DNA from: JBNJGB01 sp051747385
Lineage (GTDB): Bacteria; Myxococcota_A; UBA9042; PHBI01; JACKFB01
Reading direction: 5' to 3'
NCBI GenBank assembly: GCA_051747385.1
Contig: JBNJGB010000029.1
Span: forward strand, 23,011-87,010
DNA: 64,000 nucleotides
The position numbers and the translations under genes are program-made. Positions 45,371 through 54,942 of the stretch are shown here, piece after piece (the stretch's first letter is position 1; each line of letters starts with the position of its first letter). The notes under the pieces were generated by a model that saw only the letters and a program-made list of their open reading frames with translations, was not told the DNA's origin and did no database searches.

Positions 45371-46822
45371 CTACTCGTGCTCCATCCGGCGCGCGACGCG
45401 GTCGCCGATCTCCCGATCGATGTTGCGCCAGTAGTCGAAGGCGCGCTCCAGGACGGGCTCCGAGACGCCGTTGCTCAGGTGGCCGACGACGTTGGAGATC
45501 AGCCGGTCCCGCGCGGCGTCGTCCATCACCTCCCGGACGAGGGCGCGCGCCTGGACGAAGTCGTCGTCGTCCCTGCGCGGGGTGTAGGCCGCGCGGACGA
45601 ACTCGCCGCTGGCCGACCACCTCTCCACGTTCGGGTGGAGGCTCGGGTCGGCCTTCGGGCCGCCCTTGGAGTTGGGGGCGTAGACCGGGTCCGTCGCGTT
45701 CTGCACCCGCATCGCCCCGTCCTTGGTGTAGCTGTGGACCGGCGCCTGGGGCCTGTTCACCGGGATCTGCTTGTAGTTCACGCCGAGGCGGGCCCGGTGG
45801 GCGTCCGCGTAGGAGAAGATGCGCGCCAGCAGCATCTTGTCGGGGCTGACCCCGATGCCCGGGACGAGGTTGTGGGGCTCGAAGGCCGCCTGCTCGATCT
45901 CCGCGTGGAAGTCCGTGGGGTTCCGGTCGAGGGTCAGCCGGCCCACCTCGATGAGCGGGTAGTCCTCGTGGGGCCAGACCTTGGTCAGGTCGAACGGGTT
46001 GAAGCGATAGGTCTCGGCCTCCTCGAAGGGCATGATCTGCATCTTCAGGGTCCAGCTCGGGTGGTCGCCCCGCTCGATGGCCTCGAAGAGGTCCCGCCGG
46101 TGGTAGTCGCCGTCCTCGCCCGCGATGCGATCGGCCTCCTCCTGGGTGAGGTTCTCGATGCCCTGGTCGGTCTTGAAGTGGTACTTCACCCAGAACCGCG
46201 CGCCATCGGCGTTGACCCACATGTACGTGTGGCTGGAGTAGCCATTCATGTGGCGCCACGTCTTCGGGATGCCGCGGTCGCCCATGAGCCAGGTCACCTG
46301 GTGGGCGGTCTCCGGCGAGAGCGTCCAGAAGTCCCACTGCATGTCGTGGTCCCGGAGCCCGGAGTCCGCGCGGCGCTTCTGGGACCGGATGAAGTGCTGG
46401 AACTTCATCGGATCCCTGAGGAAGAACACCGGCGTGTTGTTGCCCACCATGTCGTAGTTGCCCTGGGCGGTATAGAACTTGAGGGCGAACCCGCGCGGAT
46501 CGCGCCAGGTGTCGGGGCTTCCGCGCTCCCCGGCGACGGTGGAGAACCGGATGAGCGTGTCCGTCTTCGCCCCGGGCTGGAACACCGCCGCCTTCGTGTA
46601 GGCGCTGACGTCGTTCGTCACCTCGAAGCGGCCGAACGCGCCGCCCCCCTTGGCGTGGGGCTGCCGCTCGGGGATCCGCTCCCGGTTGAAGTTCGCCATC
46701 TGCTCGATCAGGTAGTGATCGTGGAGCAGGATCGGGCCGTCGGGTCCCACGGTGAGCGAGTACTCGTCGCTCTGGACGGGGATCCCGGCGTCGTTCGTGG
46801 TCGGCTTGCCGTCCTTCGTCAC
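45371..46822 (-). CDS. katA: Monofunctional heme catalase
   Basis: Breaks down hydrogen peroxide. GTG 46822, preceded by GAGGAGG, gives a 483-residue protein of normal small-subunit length. Motifs are RERIPERQPHAKGGGAFG with the catalytic His, IRFSTVAGERGSPDTWRDPR, the distal Asn in VGNNTPVFFLRDP, and the heme-ligand Tyr in RIFSYADAHRARLG. The upstream open frame is not needed. It is the third of three minus-strand genes in the area; no obvious oxidative-stress operator was identified. Confidence 0.95.
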   Translation of the reverse strand: MTKDGKPTTNDAGIPVQSDEYSLTVGPDGPILLHDHYLIEQMANFNRERIPERQPHAKGGGAFGRFEVTNDVSAYTKAAVFQPGAKTDTLIRFSTVAGERGSPDTWRDPRGFALKFYTAQGNYDMVGNNTPVFFLRDPMKFQHFIRSQKRRADSGLRDHDMQWDFWTLSPETAHQVTWLMGDRGIPKTWRHMNGYSSHTYMWVNADGARFWVKYHFKTDQGIENLTQEEADRIAGEDGDYHRRDLFEAIERGDHPSWTLKMQIMPFEEAETYRFNPFDLTKVWPHEDYPLIEVGRLTLDRNPTDFHAEIEQAAFEPHNLVPGIGVSPDKMLLARIFSYADAHRARLGVNYKQIPVNRPQAPVHSYTKDGAMRVQNATDPVYAPNSKGGPKADPSLHPNVERWSASGEFVRAAYTPRRDDDDFVQARALVREVMDDAARDRLISNVVGHLSNGVSEPVLERAFDYWRNIDREIGDRVARRMEHE

Positions 46823-47003
46823 GATGCCTCCTCGCGCACCACCGGTCGTGGCGCGCACGCAGCGACGTCCCGCCAACGGGCGCTCCGGCCGCCCCGATGG
46901 GACGACACGAGGGCCATGGCGGTCAACGCGATGCGGTGGTGTGGTGGGGAGACACCAGGATAGACGGCCGGACCCGGCCGGACAACGCCCTGGGGGGGTT
47001 ATG

Positions 47004-47160
47004 CAGGGCAATCGCAAAGTCGGAAAACTGAGGGCCGCGCGGCGGTACGGCGCCCGGCGCCGGATTGCACCCGCTCGGAAACGATGGATTCTGGGCGTCT
47101 GAGAGCAGGCAAGGGCAAGGGCAAGGGCAAGGGAGGGCGGTCGACTTTGCGACCGCCCTG
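47004..47160 (-). mobile_element. MITE-like element, copy 2, with 10-bp target duplication
   Basis: A 157-bp copy in opposite orientation to 30232-30394. It has the same terminal inverted repeats, the hexamer tract with a different unit count, and the same inner segment. It is flanked by GGGGGTTATG (46994-47003) and GGGGGTTACG (47161-47170), a 9-of-10 target duplication. The right duplicate contains the stop codon of the epimerase gene. With the catalase leader it fills the gap 46823-47165. Confidence 0.9.
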
Positions 47161-47165
47161 GGGGG

Positions 47166-48203
47166 TTACGGCCGCAAAAGTCGTGGGCGCGACGGGATGT
47201 GGCGCGCGAGGCCGGGGGCTCGGGTGGCCCGGTAGCGCTCGAAGACCTGGCGGCTCGCCTGGGTGGGGAGGCCGGGGAAGGCCTCCTTCAGGCGGCGGTT
47301 GTCCAGGACGGGCCGGTACTGCAGGAACATGACCTGCTCGGGGCCGTAGGGCGAGACGCCCAGGCGGTCCAGGACGCCGAGGCCCTTGCGGAGCACCTCG
47401 GCCGGGAGGGGCACGAAGGGCCGCTCCATGGCCGCGGCGATCTCCCGCAGGGTCATCGCCCCGTCTCCCGTGAGGTTCACGACGCCGGTCTGCTCGCCGT
47501 GGACGCCCTCGGCCAGGCAGGTCACCACGTCCGCGTCGGAGATGAAGCAGAACGGGGTGTCCACGCCCGCCAGGCCCACGACCGCGGGCCGCTCGAAGAG
47601 GTCCGTGATCTGGTTGTGCACGGACGGACCCAGGATGGTGGACACCCGGAAGATCAGCTGATCGAGGTCCGAGTGCTCGTCCCGCAGGGTCGCCAGCCGT
47701 TCCTCCACGAGGCGCTTGTGCCACGCGTACGCGAACACCTGGTTTCCCCGGAGCGGATCGTCCTCGATGAGCAGGGCCGGGTTGTCGGCGTGGTAGCCGT
47801 AGGCCGCGCCGCTGCTGGTGAAGACGAGCTTCCGGACGCCGTGGGCGAGGCAGGCGTCGAGCAGGTGCCCGGTGCCCTCCACGTCCACGGCGTACTGGAA
47901 GTCGCGGCCCTGCCCGGGGCCGGGGGTCACCACGGCCGCCAGGTGCACGACCGTGTCGATCCCGTGGCGCCTCACGACCTCGTCGACCGCGTCGGCGTCC
48001 CGGATGTCCAGGACCTCGTGCTCCACGCCGTCGACCCGCTCCGACGGCTCGCGGACGTCCGCGGCCACGAGGGTGGTCAGGTCCCGCCGGTCGGCGGCGA
48101 GGGCGCGGACCAGCAGGCGGCCCACGTAACCCTCGGCGCCGGTGACCAGGACCGACGTGCGGGGCGGCGGCGGGGCGTCGGTCGTCGTCTCCTGGTCCGC
48201 CAT
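47166..48203 (-). CDS. NAD(P)-dependent extended SDR / sugar-epimerase-like protein
   Basis: The 345-residue protein has the Rossmann motif TGAEGYVG (21-28), LDIRDADAVDEV and the extended-SDR active site with Ser in FTSSGAAYG and YAWHK (Tyr-x3-Lys). It is separated by one base from the TPP enzyme gene upstream and so is co-expressed. The substrate is not evident; sugar-nucleotide or steroid-type oxidoreduction fits the fold. Its stop codon lies inside the target duplication of the MITE. Confidence 0.87.
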   Translation of the reverse strand: MADQETTTDAPPPPRTSVLVTGAEGYVGRLLVRALAADRRDLTTLVAADVREPSERVDGVEHEVLDIRDADAVDEVVRRHGIDTVVHLAAVVTPGPGQGRDFQYAVDVEGTGHLLDACLAHGVRKLVFTSSGAAYGYHADNPALLIEDDPLRGNQVFAYAWHKRLVEERLATLRDEHSDLDQLIFRVSTILGPSVHNQITDLFERPAVVGLAGVDTPFCFISDADVVTCLAEGVHGEQTGVVNLTGDGAMTLREIAAAMERPFVPLPAEVLRKGLGVLDRLGVSPYGPEQVMFLQYRPVLDNRRLKEAFPGLPTQASRQVFERYRATRAPGLARHIPSRPRLLRP

Positions 48204-48204
48204 C

Positions 48205-49989
48205 TCAGGCCCCCTTCGGCTCGGCGTGCATGTCCTTGAAGTCCTTGAGGTTCGGCGCCCACATGTGGGCCACCGGGTCCACGTCCACGTGGATGACCGC
48301 CGGCTTGCCGGACGCCAGGGAGCGCCGGATGGCGTTGGCCAGGCCGCTGGGATCGGCCACGCGCTCGCCGTGGGCGCCCATGGAGCGGGCCATGTCGTCG
48401 AAGGCGATCTCGCCCAGGTCCGCGTGGATGGTCTCCTCCTCGGACAGGGACTTCTTCACCAGCGTCTTCACCGGGTTGAGGGCGAACTGCTGGTTCATCT
48501 TCACCATGCCCCACTGCTTGTCGCAGAGGACCAGCCAGATGACCTGCAGGCCCTTGCGGACCGCCGTCTCCACCTCCTGCGGGTGGAAGCCCATCGCCCC
48601 GTCGCCGGTGATGCAGTAGACCTGCTTGTCCGGGCGGGCCACCTTCGCGCCGAGGACCTGCGCGCAGCCGGCGCCGAGCATCCCCATCTTGGCCGTGGCC
48701 AGGAGCGTGTTCGGCGCGCGCACCTCGTGGAAGAAGTGCGCCCAGATGACCGAGTTGCCGCCGTCCGCGACCAGGATGGCGTCGTCGTCGAACACCTGCC
48801 GGCAGGTGGCCGCCACGTGGGCCGGGTGCATGGGCATCCGGTCGTCGTCCAGCTTCTCGTCGAGGTCCTCGCGGCGGGACGCGCACTCGGAGCGCAGGTC
48901 GTCGATCCACGGCCGCCGGGTCTCGCGGGAGCCGACGCCCTCGCTCCGCAGCGCGTCGATCAGCGCCCGCAGGAAGGTCTTCACGTCGGCCTGCACGGCC
49001 ACGTCGGCCGGGCGGTTGTTGCCGATGGTGCTCGGGTCCAGGTCCACCTGGACCATCTTCTGCTCGTCGGGCGTCGCCCAGTACGGCGCCTTGCCCCACC
49101 AGTCGGTCTCACCGAGGCGCGAGCCCAGGACCAGCACCGCGTCCGACTCCGCGCGGGCCCGGTTCACCGTCGCCACGAAGGGCATGGGGACGGAGTACCG
49201 TGAGCGCTCGTCGATGGCGGCCCGAGCGCCCCAGCTCGTGGTCACCGGCGCCTCGAGCAGCTCCGCGAGGGTGCTCATCTCGTCGAAGGCCTCGGCGTGG
49301 AGCACGCCGGAGCCGGCGTGGATCATCGGCCGCTCGGCGCTCGACAGGAGCTTCGCCGCGGCGGTGACCTGCTCGGGATGGGGCGGGATCGGCTGCGTCA
49401 CCCGGTAGGTCTCCGGCGGCCGGAACCAGCTCCCGTCCACGTCGTACGTGCCGTTCATGATGCTCTCGGGCACGTCCAGGTGCACGACGCCGGGCCGCCC
49501 GGTGAACGACTCCCGGAGCGCGGCCCGTGTCAGCTCGGCCAGGCGGTCCACGGAGGGCACCAGCTCCGACCACTTGGACATGGGGCCGATCACGTCCACG
49601 TGCGGGAAGCACTGGAAGGCGCCCCCCCGGTCCGGATAGACGATGCCCTCGCGCCTGGAGCTCGTGATCAGCAGGACCCGGTTGCCCTCGGCCTGCTCGA
49701 CCGCTACGCCGGGCAGGGCGTTGGCGACCCCGGGGCCGTTGCTCGCGATGGCGACGCCCAGGCGGCCGGTGAGACGCGCGTAGGACCCGGCCATGTGGAG
49801 CGCCGACGTCTCGTGGCGCGGCGTCACCAGGTCGATGCCGTTCGGCTCGAAGCTGGCGTACAGCCCGAAGTACGTGCCGTCGATGATGCCGAACGCCCGC
49901 TCGACGCCCTCCGACGCCAGGATCCTCGCGATGATCTCTCCACCACGCGCCTTGTCGCGGCCCAGCAGCTTGCTGACCTTCTCCTTCAT
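48205..49989 (-). CDS. TPP-dependent enzyme of the acetolactate synthase/pyruvate oxidase superfamily
   Basis: Start ATG 49989 follows GGAGGGA and gives 594 residues; the 20-codon extension upstream would run into the operator. It has FGIIDGTYFGLYASFEP, the catalytic Glu60 in TPRHETSALHMAG, and the TPP/Mg motif GDGAMGFHPQEVETAV, then CDKQWGMVKMN. It differs clearly from the IlvB in this window and lacks an ACT partner, so a catabolic decarboxylase, ligase or hydroxyacyl-CoA lyase role is likely. It is in an operon with the epimerase and divergent from TetR. Confidence 0.86.
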   Translation of the reverse strand: MKEKVSKLLGRDKARGGEIIARILASEGVERAFGIIDGTYFGLYASFEPNGIDLVTPRHETSALHMAGSYARLTGRLGVAIASNGPGVANALPGVAVEQAEGNRVLLITSSRREGIVYPDRGGAFQCFPHVDVIGPMSKWSELVPSVDRLAELTRAALRESFTGRPGVVHLDVPESIMNGTYDVDGSWFRPPETYRVTQPIPPHPEQVTAAAKLLSSAERPMIHAGSGVLHAEAFDEMSTLAELLEAPVTTSWGARAAIDERSRYSVPMPFVATVNRARAESDAVLVLGSRLGETDWWGKAPYWATPDEQKMVQVDLDPSTIGNNRPADVAVQADVKTFLRALIDALRSEGVGSRETRRPWIDDLRSECASRREDLDEKLDDDRMPMHPAHVAATCRQVFDDDAILVADGGNSVIWAHFFHEVRAPNTLLATAKMGMLGAGCAQVLGAKVARPDKQVYCITGDGAMGFHPQEVETAVRKGLQVIWLVLCDKQWGMVKMNQQFALNPVKTLVKKSLSEEETIHADLGEIAFDDMARSMGAHGERVADPSGLANAIRRSLASGKPAVIHVDVDPVAHMWAPNLKDFKDMHAEPKGA

Positions 49990-50032
49990 CGTCTCCCTCC
50001 GGGTTGCTCCGAGGATCCCTGCATGGCATGGT

Positions 50033-50063
50033 TTTGACCGTTCGGTCAAACCGATCGGTCAGG
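50033..50063. promoter_or_regulatory. TetR-type operator overlapping a divergent promoter
   Basis: TTTGACCGTTCGGTCAAA (50033-50050) is a near-perfect palindrome with a TT centre. It is followed directly by CCGATCGGTCAGG, a further related half-site. TTGACC on the minus strand inside it can serve as -35 for the TPP operon. It sits between the divergent TPP and tetR genes, the normal place for TetR autoregulation. Confidence 0.75.
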
Positions 50064-50091
50064 AAATCGGAAACGCACCCCCGGAGCGGGC

Positions 50092-50706
50092 GTGAACACG
50101 AAGGCGGACACGGCGACGCGGATCCTCGAGGCGGCCGACGAGCTGTTCTCCGAGGCGGGCTTCGACGCGGTGAGCATGCGCGACGTCGCGGAGCGGGCCG
50201 GCGTCACCAAGGGCCTGGTCTTCTACCGCTTCGGGAGCAAGCAGGCGCTGTTCGAGCAGGTGCTCGATCGCTACTACGCCGCGCACCGGGAGGCCCTGGA
50301 GGGCGCCCTGGACATGGACGCCCCGCTCGAGGCACGCCTGCACGGCCTCGTGGACGCCTACGTGGACTTCATGGAGGATCACCGCCGCTACGCCCGCATG
50401 GTCCAGCGCGAGGTGTCCAGCGATCGCGGGCCGCTGCCGGTCGTCCAGCGGAGCCTCGGCGGCCTCCTGCGCTCGGTCGAGGCCGCGCTCGGCGGCGTGA
50501 CCCCGCCGGAGGGCCCTCTCGCGGCGAGGCACTTCTTCGTCACCTTCTCCGGCTCGGTCATCAACTACTTCACCTACGCCGGCGCCCTGGAGCCCACCTG
50601 GGGCGGCGATCCCCTGTCGCCCGAGGCCCGCGAGGAGCGCCGCGCCCACCTCCACTGGCTGGTGGACACCCTGGCCGGCGCCCTCCGCGCCGAAGCCGAC
50701 GGCTAG
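50092..50706 (+). CDS. TetR/AcrR-family transcriptional regulator
   Basis: The 204-residue protein has the N-terminal helix-turn-helix ATRILEAADELFSEAGFDAV and SMRDVAERAGVTKGLVFYRF followed by GSKQALF, and a helical ligand-binding domain of usual length. GTG 50092 is used. It likely represses the divergent TPP-enzyme/epimerase operon through the operator at 50033-50063 and responds to a pathway substrate. Confidence 0.93.
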   Translation: MNTKADTATRILEAADELFSEAGFDAVSMRDVAERAGVTKGLVFYRFGSKQALFEQVLDRYYAAHREALEGALDMDAPLEARLHGLVDAYVDFMEDHRRYARMVQREVSSDRGPLPVVQRSLGGLLRSVEAALGGVTPPEGPLAARHFFVTFSGSVINYFTYAGALEPTWGGDPLSPEAREERRAHLHWLVDTLAGALRAEADG

Positions 50707-50722
50707 CGGGCGGTCGGGAGCC

Positions 50723-51829
50723 TCATGGAGCGGACACCTCCAGGTCGCAGACGATGGGCACGTGGTCGAAGTAGACGGCGTCGAGCACCGGCGGGCGGCC
50801 CTCGGTGACGCCGGCGGCCCAGCAGTCGCCGTCCAGGGCGTCCGAGATGACGTGGTCGATGTTCACGTAGCCGGCATACGTCGGCGTGGCGTCCTCGCCC
50901 ACCTCGGTGATGAAGCGGAACGGCTCGCCGGGGCCCGCGAAGTCCATGAGGCGATCGGCGCTCGCGTCGCCGCCGGCCAGGCGCACGGGGTCGGTGTTGA
51001 AGTCGCCCATCACGAGGTTCACGTCGCCGTGGGCGGCCGGCGCTCCGTCGAGGTCCACGAAGACCTGCTCGAACTGCTCCACGCGGCAGGCGGCCTCCTC
51101 GTCCCCGAAGCCCGACGAGCCGTGGACGTTCACCAGGGTGAGCGTGCCGCCGCCGACCCGGTCGATGACGCCGCGGCCGACCCGCGATCCGCTGCCGCAG
51201 CCGTCGATCTCCGCGCCGTCCAGGCCCTCGAGGCAGTAGTCCGCGTCACAGCCGCGGAAGGAGCCGAAGCGCCGGTTCACCGCCGCGCACTTGTCCGGCT
51301 TGCCCGGGTGGCACATCACCTGCCAGTTCCCCGGGAGGATGGCCTGCGCGACCGTCGGATCCCCGGGGCCCCACGTCTCGCAGACGAAGTCCTCGTGCGC
51401 CTCCTCGGGGATGTCGGGGCAGCGACCGCTCCAGAACAGCTCCTGGAAGGTCACCACGTCCGGATCGACGGCGGCGAAGAAGGCCCGCGCGGCGTCCACG
51501 GCGGGGATCCAGGCCAGGCCGTTGCCGTACCACTGGTCGGACAGCGCCGCGTGGTCCGACGTGTAGCCGTCGTCGCCGCGGTCGTGGGCCATGCGGTCGG
51601 AGGTGCCGGTGTTGAAGGTCACGGCCACGAACGGGCGCGGCGAGGGGGGCTCGGCGTCCGGCGCGTCGCGGCCGGCGTCCGCCGCGTCGCCCGAGGCGTC
51701 CGGGTTCTCCACGGCGTCCGCGTCCGGCAGGGGGCCGTGCGGAGGTCCGCCCCCGGAGCTGTCGCAGCCCGCGGGGGCGTAGACGAGGAGCGTCAGCGCG
51801 AGGAGGATGGGGTGCGGGGCGCGTGCCAC
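50723..51829 (-). CDS. Secreted endonuclease/exonuclease/phosphatase-fold lipoprotein
   Basis: The 368-residue protein (GTG start) has lipobox APAGC and an Asp/Ala/Pro linker, then an EEP-fold domain: VAVTFNTGTSDR, VVTFQELFW with the metal Glu, LVNVHGSS, VMGDFNTDP and the final DHVPIVCDL. Nine or more Cys suggest disulfides. EEP enzymes cleave phosphodiesters in DNA, RNA or lipids. The surface location suggests a nuclease or a sphingomyelinase-type activity. It is convergent with tetR. Confidence 0.83.
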   Translation of the reverse strand: MARAPHPILLALTLLVYAPAGCDSSGGGPPHGPLPDADAVENPDASGDAADAGRDAPDAEPPSPRPFVAVTFNTGTSDRMAHDRGDDGYTSDHAALSDQWYGNGLAWIPAVDAARAFFAAVDPDVVTFQELFWSGRCPDIPEEAHEDFVCETWGPGDPTVAQAILPGNWQVMCHPGKPDKCAAVNRRFGSFRGCDADYCLEGLDGAEIDGCGSGSRVGRGVIDRVGGGTLTLVNVHGSSGFGDEEAACRVEQFEQVFVDLDGAPAAHGDVNLVMGDFNTDPVRLAGGDASADRLMDFAGPGEPFRFITEVGEDATPTYAGYVNIDHVISDALDGDCWAAGVTEGRPPVLDAVYFDHVPIVCDLEVSAP

Positions 51830-51881
51830 GGCGGTCTCCGTTGGGGGAACCGCCGCATCGTGGCACCGCGCCCCCCCGGCC

Positions 51882-54632
51882 TCAAGCGCGCCGCCGGCGC
51901 CGGACGTAGCCGAGGCCCAGGACGGCCAGGACGATCCAGGCCGCGGTCGTATCGCTGCCGCTGCTGCTCGAGCAGCCGGTCACCGTCACGGGCTCCACCG
52001 TGTCGACGTAGTCGAAGGCGGGCGCGTCGTAGCCCGAATCGTCCGGCGGCACCACGACGGGATCCTCCTCGTCGGGGGGAGGATCCTCGTCGGGCGGCGT
52101 CAGCGGCAGGTCGTCGAGGCGGATGGTCTTCCAGGCGGACGGCACGGCGAAGGTGGTCAGGCCGGCCCAGTCCCCGTAGGACAGGTCGACGGCCGTCGCG
52201 TCGTTGAGGGCGAGGTCGGCGCCGATCATCATGTCGGACGCCGGGGTCACGCCCACGGAGTCCCAGGGCACGGCCACCTCGATCGTGTAGCCGTCGTCGG
52301 CGACGTCGTCGTTCAGCGTGCCGTATACGGACACGGCATGGGTCACGCCCATGTCGAGGCTCGTGTCCTCCACCCCGCCGGCGCCCTGGGCGTCCAGCAC
52401 GTCGCCGGCGGCTGTCACGATGACGTGCCGATCGTCGGCGTCGGGCGTGTCCGTGCGCGTGAGCAGCGGATCCAGCAGGAGCTCGACGCCGTCGGAGGTC
52501 CAGAGCGGGCCGTCGTCCCCGGTGCCGGGCGCGTGCAGCGCGCTGTCGGACACGTCCGCCGCCACGTACAGGTGCTCGTCGTCCCAGAGGAGGCGCATGG
52601 TCACCTGCGCGTCGCCCGCCTGGATCTCCACGGTCGGGGCCCCCTCGAACTCGCCCGGATCACCGTCCACGACCACGCCGGCCTCGCCGGTGCGGTGCAC
52701 GGCCAGGTCGGCGGTGTCGGGGGCGGTGGGATCGGTCGGATCGGTGGGATCCGTCGGGTCCGTCGGGTCCGTCGGATCGGTGGGATCCGTCGGGTCCGTC
52801 GTCGGCGGATCGGGGATGGGGCCGCTGCCCACGAGCTCGGCGAGGTCTGCGCGCGCCTGGAAGAAGTCCACGCCACGCGGGCTCCAGGCCGGGGGCTGCT
52901 CGGGCGTCGCGGTCGTCAGCGCGGCCGGGATCAGGGCCTCGGCGATGGCGTTCGCGGCAGCGGAGTCCTGGGCCCGCGCGAGCTGCAGATAGCCGGCGTC
53001 CTGGATGCCGCGCCGCCAGTTCTTCAGGCGGATGGAGGCGACGACGCCGTTCATGCCGACGGAGTGCTCCGGATAGGACTCGAGCTTGCCCGGGTACAGC
53101 AGCACGCCGTCGCCGTTGGCCCACTCGCCCCACTGGTTGTGGAAGGTCTCGGGCTCGGCGAAGGGGTCGAACATGCCCAGGCCGCCGGAGTTCCAGTCGT
53201 TCCAAAAGGTGCCTGCCCAGTAGAACCAGCGCTCCACGCCGAACATCCCGGACAGCCAGCCGTTGACGCGCAGGGACACGGCGTCGGTGTCCGTGAGCAT
53301 GGAGCCCGAGTAGGGCTGCACGCCGTTGTAGGCCCAGATGCGCTTGCCCGCGGCGGTCTCGTCCGGGTCGAAGTGGGACGCGAGCTTCATGACGATGTCG
53401 ACGGCCTGGTCCGACGCCGCGCTGCTGCAGGTCCAGCCCACCTCGACGTGCTCCTGCACGTTCGCGTTGGACGACGTGGCGAGGAGGTCCTGCCAAGCCT
53501 GGCCGTACCAGTGCCCGCAGCTCTCGTCCATGGCGTAGACGAAGGCGTCCACGTCGTCGATCACCCCCTGGGCGGCGAGGGCGTCGGCGATGGCCTCGAC
53601 GTTCGACAGGTCGTCGGCGCCGGGATCGCCGTAGCCGCCGTACACGCCCATGGCGAGCACGTCGTCACCGTGGCCGGCGGCCGGGCCCTCGTAGCCCTCG
53701 CCCGTCGTGTACAGCGAGCCGTCGAGCGCGGGCATCACGGTCTGGGCGTCGTCCGCCGTGTAGGCCGAGTGCATGGGGGTCAGCCGGTGGCGGTGCAGGA
53801 GCTGGAAGAGGTGCTTCCGCGCCACCTGGGCGTCCTCCCAGCCGAAGCTCTGGTTCAGGTTCGCCTGGTTGTAGTAGAGCATCGTCTTGACGGGCCAGGC
53901 GGGGAGGTTCTGGTCGTGGACCTGGAGCTCCACGGGCAGCGTCGCGACGGTCTGGCCGCCGGCGGCCACCACGACCTCGCCCTGGTACAGGCCGGCGGGC
54001 TGGTCGGTCGGCACGGTCACGTCGATCCAGATCGCGCGGTTCTGCCCCGCGGGGACCTGCATCGGATACGGCGCCCACGACGGGGCGACCTCCACGGGGA
54101 TCAGGGCGTCCGGGACCCAGCCGGTCCAGTCGCCGTCGGGCTCGGCGCCGCCCTCCCAGCCGAGGGAGCCCGGCCAGGGGCCGCCGGAGGCCCGGTCGAT
54201 GAAGAAGTAGTGCTCGACGAAGCGCTCGATCCGGCGACCGGCGAAGCGGGTCGGATCGGTGGCGCCGGCGGCGTTTTCGATCGCGGCGCCGTCCGGCCCG
54301 GCGAGGCCGTCGAAGTCGACGGTCACGTCGCTCAGCCCGGAGTCGTCGCCGTCGACGATCACCTGGAAGGCGACGGTCTCGTCGCGGAGGGCGAACAGCC
54401 GGATGGCCTGGCCGGGAGCCCAGATCGGGTTGTCGATGCCCTGCTCGAAGGGCAGGGAGGTGGCGTCGCGCTTGACCTTCTCGCCGTCGTCCACGGCCCA
54501 GACGGTGGGCGCCGCGGCGGCGGGCACGGCCGTGAGGGTGGTGAGGAGCGCGCCGATGAGGCCGACGCGCAGGCGATGAAGCGGACGTGCTACGCGGGTC
54601 GGGGTGGTGGCAGTGAGCCTGCAGGGATCCAA
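51882..54632 (-). CDS. Secreted DUF4091-type glycoside-hydrolase-like protein with DOMON/CBM9 domain and MYXO-CTERM
   Basis: The TTG start at 54632 is supported by GGAGG seven bases upstream and begins a signal peptide. Residues about 45-600 match the DUF4091 pattern (MLYYNQANLNQSF, FVYAMDESCG, RIWAYNGVQPYSGSM, GVERWFYWAGTFWNDWN), a presumed TIM-barrel hydrolase. Next come a (DPT)n linker (about 611-635), a CBM9/DOMON-like beta-sandwich (EGAPTVEIQAGDAQVTMRLL, LYVAADVSDSALHAPG), a Pro/Asp linker and a MYXO-CTERM tail: TGCSSSSGSD, helix, RRRRR. It is probably surface-anchored and acts on polysaccharide. Confidence 0.85.
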   Translation of the reverse strand: MDPCRLTATTPTRVARPLHRLRVGLIGALLTTLTAVPAAAAPTVWAVDDGEKVKRDATSLPFEQGIDNPIWAPGQAIRLFALRDETVAFQVIVDGDDSGLSDVTVDFDGLAGPDGAAIENAAGATDPTRFAGRRIERFVEHYFFIDRASGGPWPGSLGWEGGAEPDGDWTGWVPDALIPVEVAPSWAPYPMQVPAGQNRAIWIDVTVPTDQPAGLYQGEVVVAAGGQTVATLPVELQVHDQNLPAWPVKTMLYYNQANLNQSFGWEDAQVARKHLFQLLHRHRLTPMHSAYTADDAQTVMPALDGSLYTTGEGYEGPAAGHGDDVLAMGVYGGYGDPGADDLSNVEAIADALAAQGVIDDVDAFVYAMDESCGHWYGQAWQDLLATSSNANVQEHVEVGWTCSSAASDQAVDIVMKLASHFDPDETAAGKRIWAYNGVQPYSGSMLTDTDAVSLRVNGWLSGMFGVERWFYWAGTFWNDWNSGGLGMFDPFAEPETFHNQWGEWANGDGVLLYPGKLESYPEHSVGMNGVVASIRLKNWRRGIQDAGYLQLARAQDSAAANAIAEALIPAALTTATPEQPPAWSPRGVDFFQARADLAELVGSGPIPDPPTTDPTDPTDPTDPTDPTDPTDPTDPTAPDTADLAVHRTGEAGVVVDGDPGEFEGAPTVEIQAGDAQVTMRLLWDDEHLYVAADVSDSALHAPGTGDDGPLWTSDGVELLLDPLLTRTDTPDADDRHVIVTAAGDVLDAQGAGGVEDTSLDMGVTHAVSVYGTLNDDVADDGYTIEVAVPWDSVGVTPASDMMIGADLALNDATAVDLSYGDWAGLTTFAVPSAWKTIRLDDLPLTPPDEDPPPDEEDPVVVPPDDSGYDAPAFDYVDTVEPVTVTGCSSSSGSDTTAAWIVLAVLGLGYVRRRRRA
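52728..52800 (-). repeat. 9-bp coding repeat, (Asp-Pro-Thr)x8
   Basis: About eight 9-bp units encode DPT in a row within the DUF4091-type gene. Third-position variants (GGATC, GGGTC) distinguish the units. It links the hydrolase and carbohydrate-binding domains and is a likely site for length variation. Confidence 0.85.
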
Positions 54633-54942
54633 GGTGTGCCTCCGAGGGGGGATGAGGGTTGGAAACCGCTGCGTCCCCTGGAGTCGGACATCGTCCCTAC
54701 AGGCAGCAGTGAGCGGAAACCGGCGGGCCGGGTTCCACGCACTGCTGCATCACGCAGGGCCGAGCGAGCGCCATGGGAACGCGCCCCTCGACCGCTCGCG
54801 CACCCGGCACTCGAGCAGACGGGTGCCTGCATGTGCGCCGGAGTCGTGAACGGGGCGAGGGGGTGCATGGGCTCCACCGTTGTAGCGGCCCCGGGTACGA
54901 GAGTGAATGTTCCGGTCGAAACCCCCGGGAGTCCCCGCCCGG

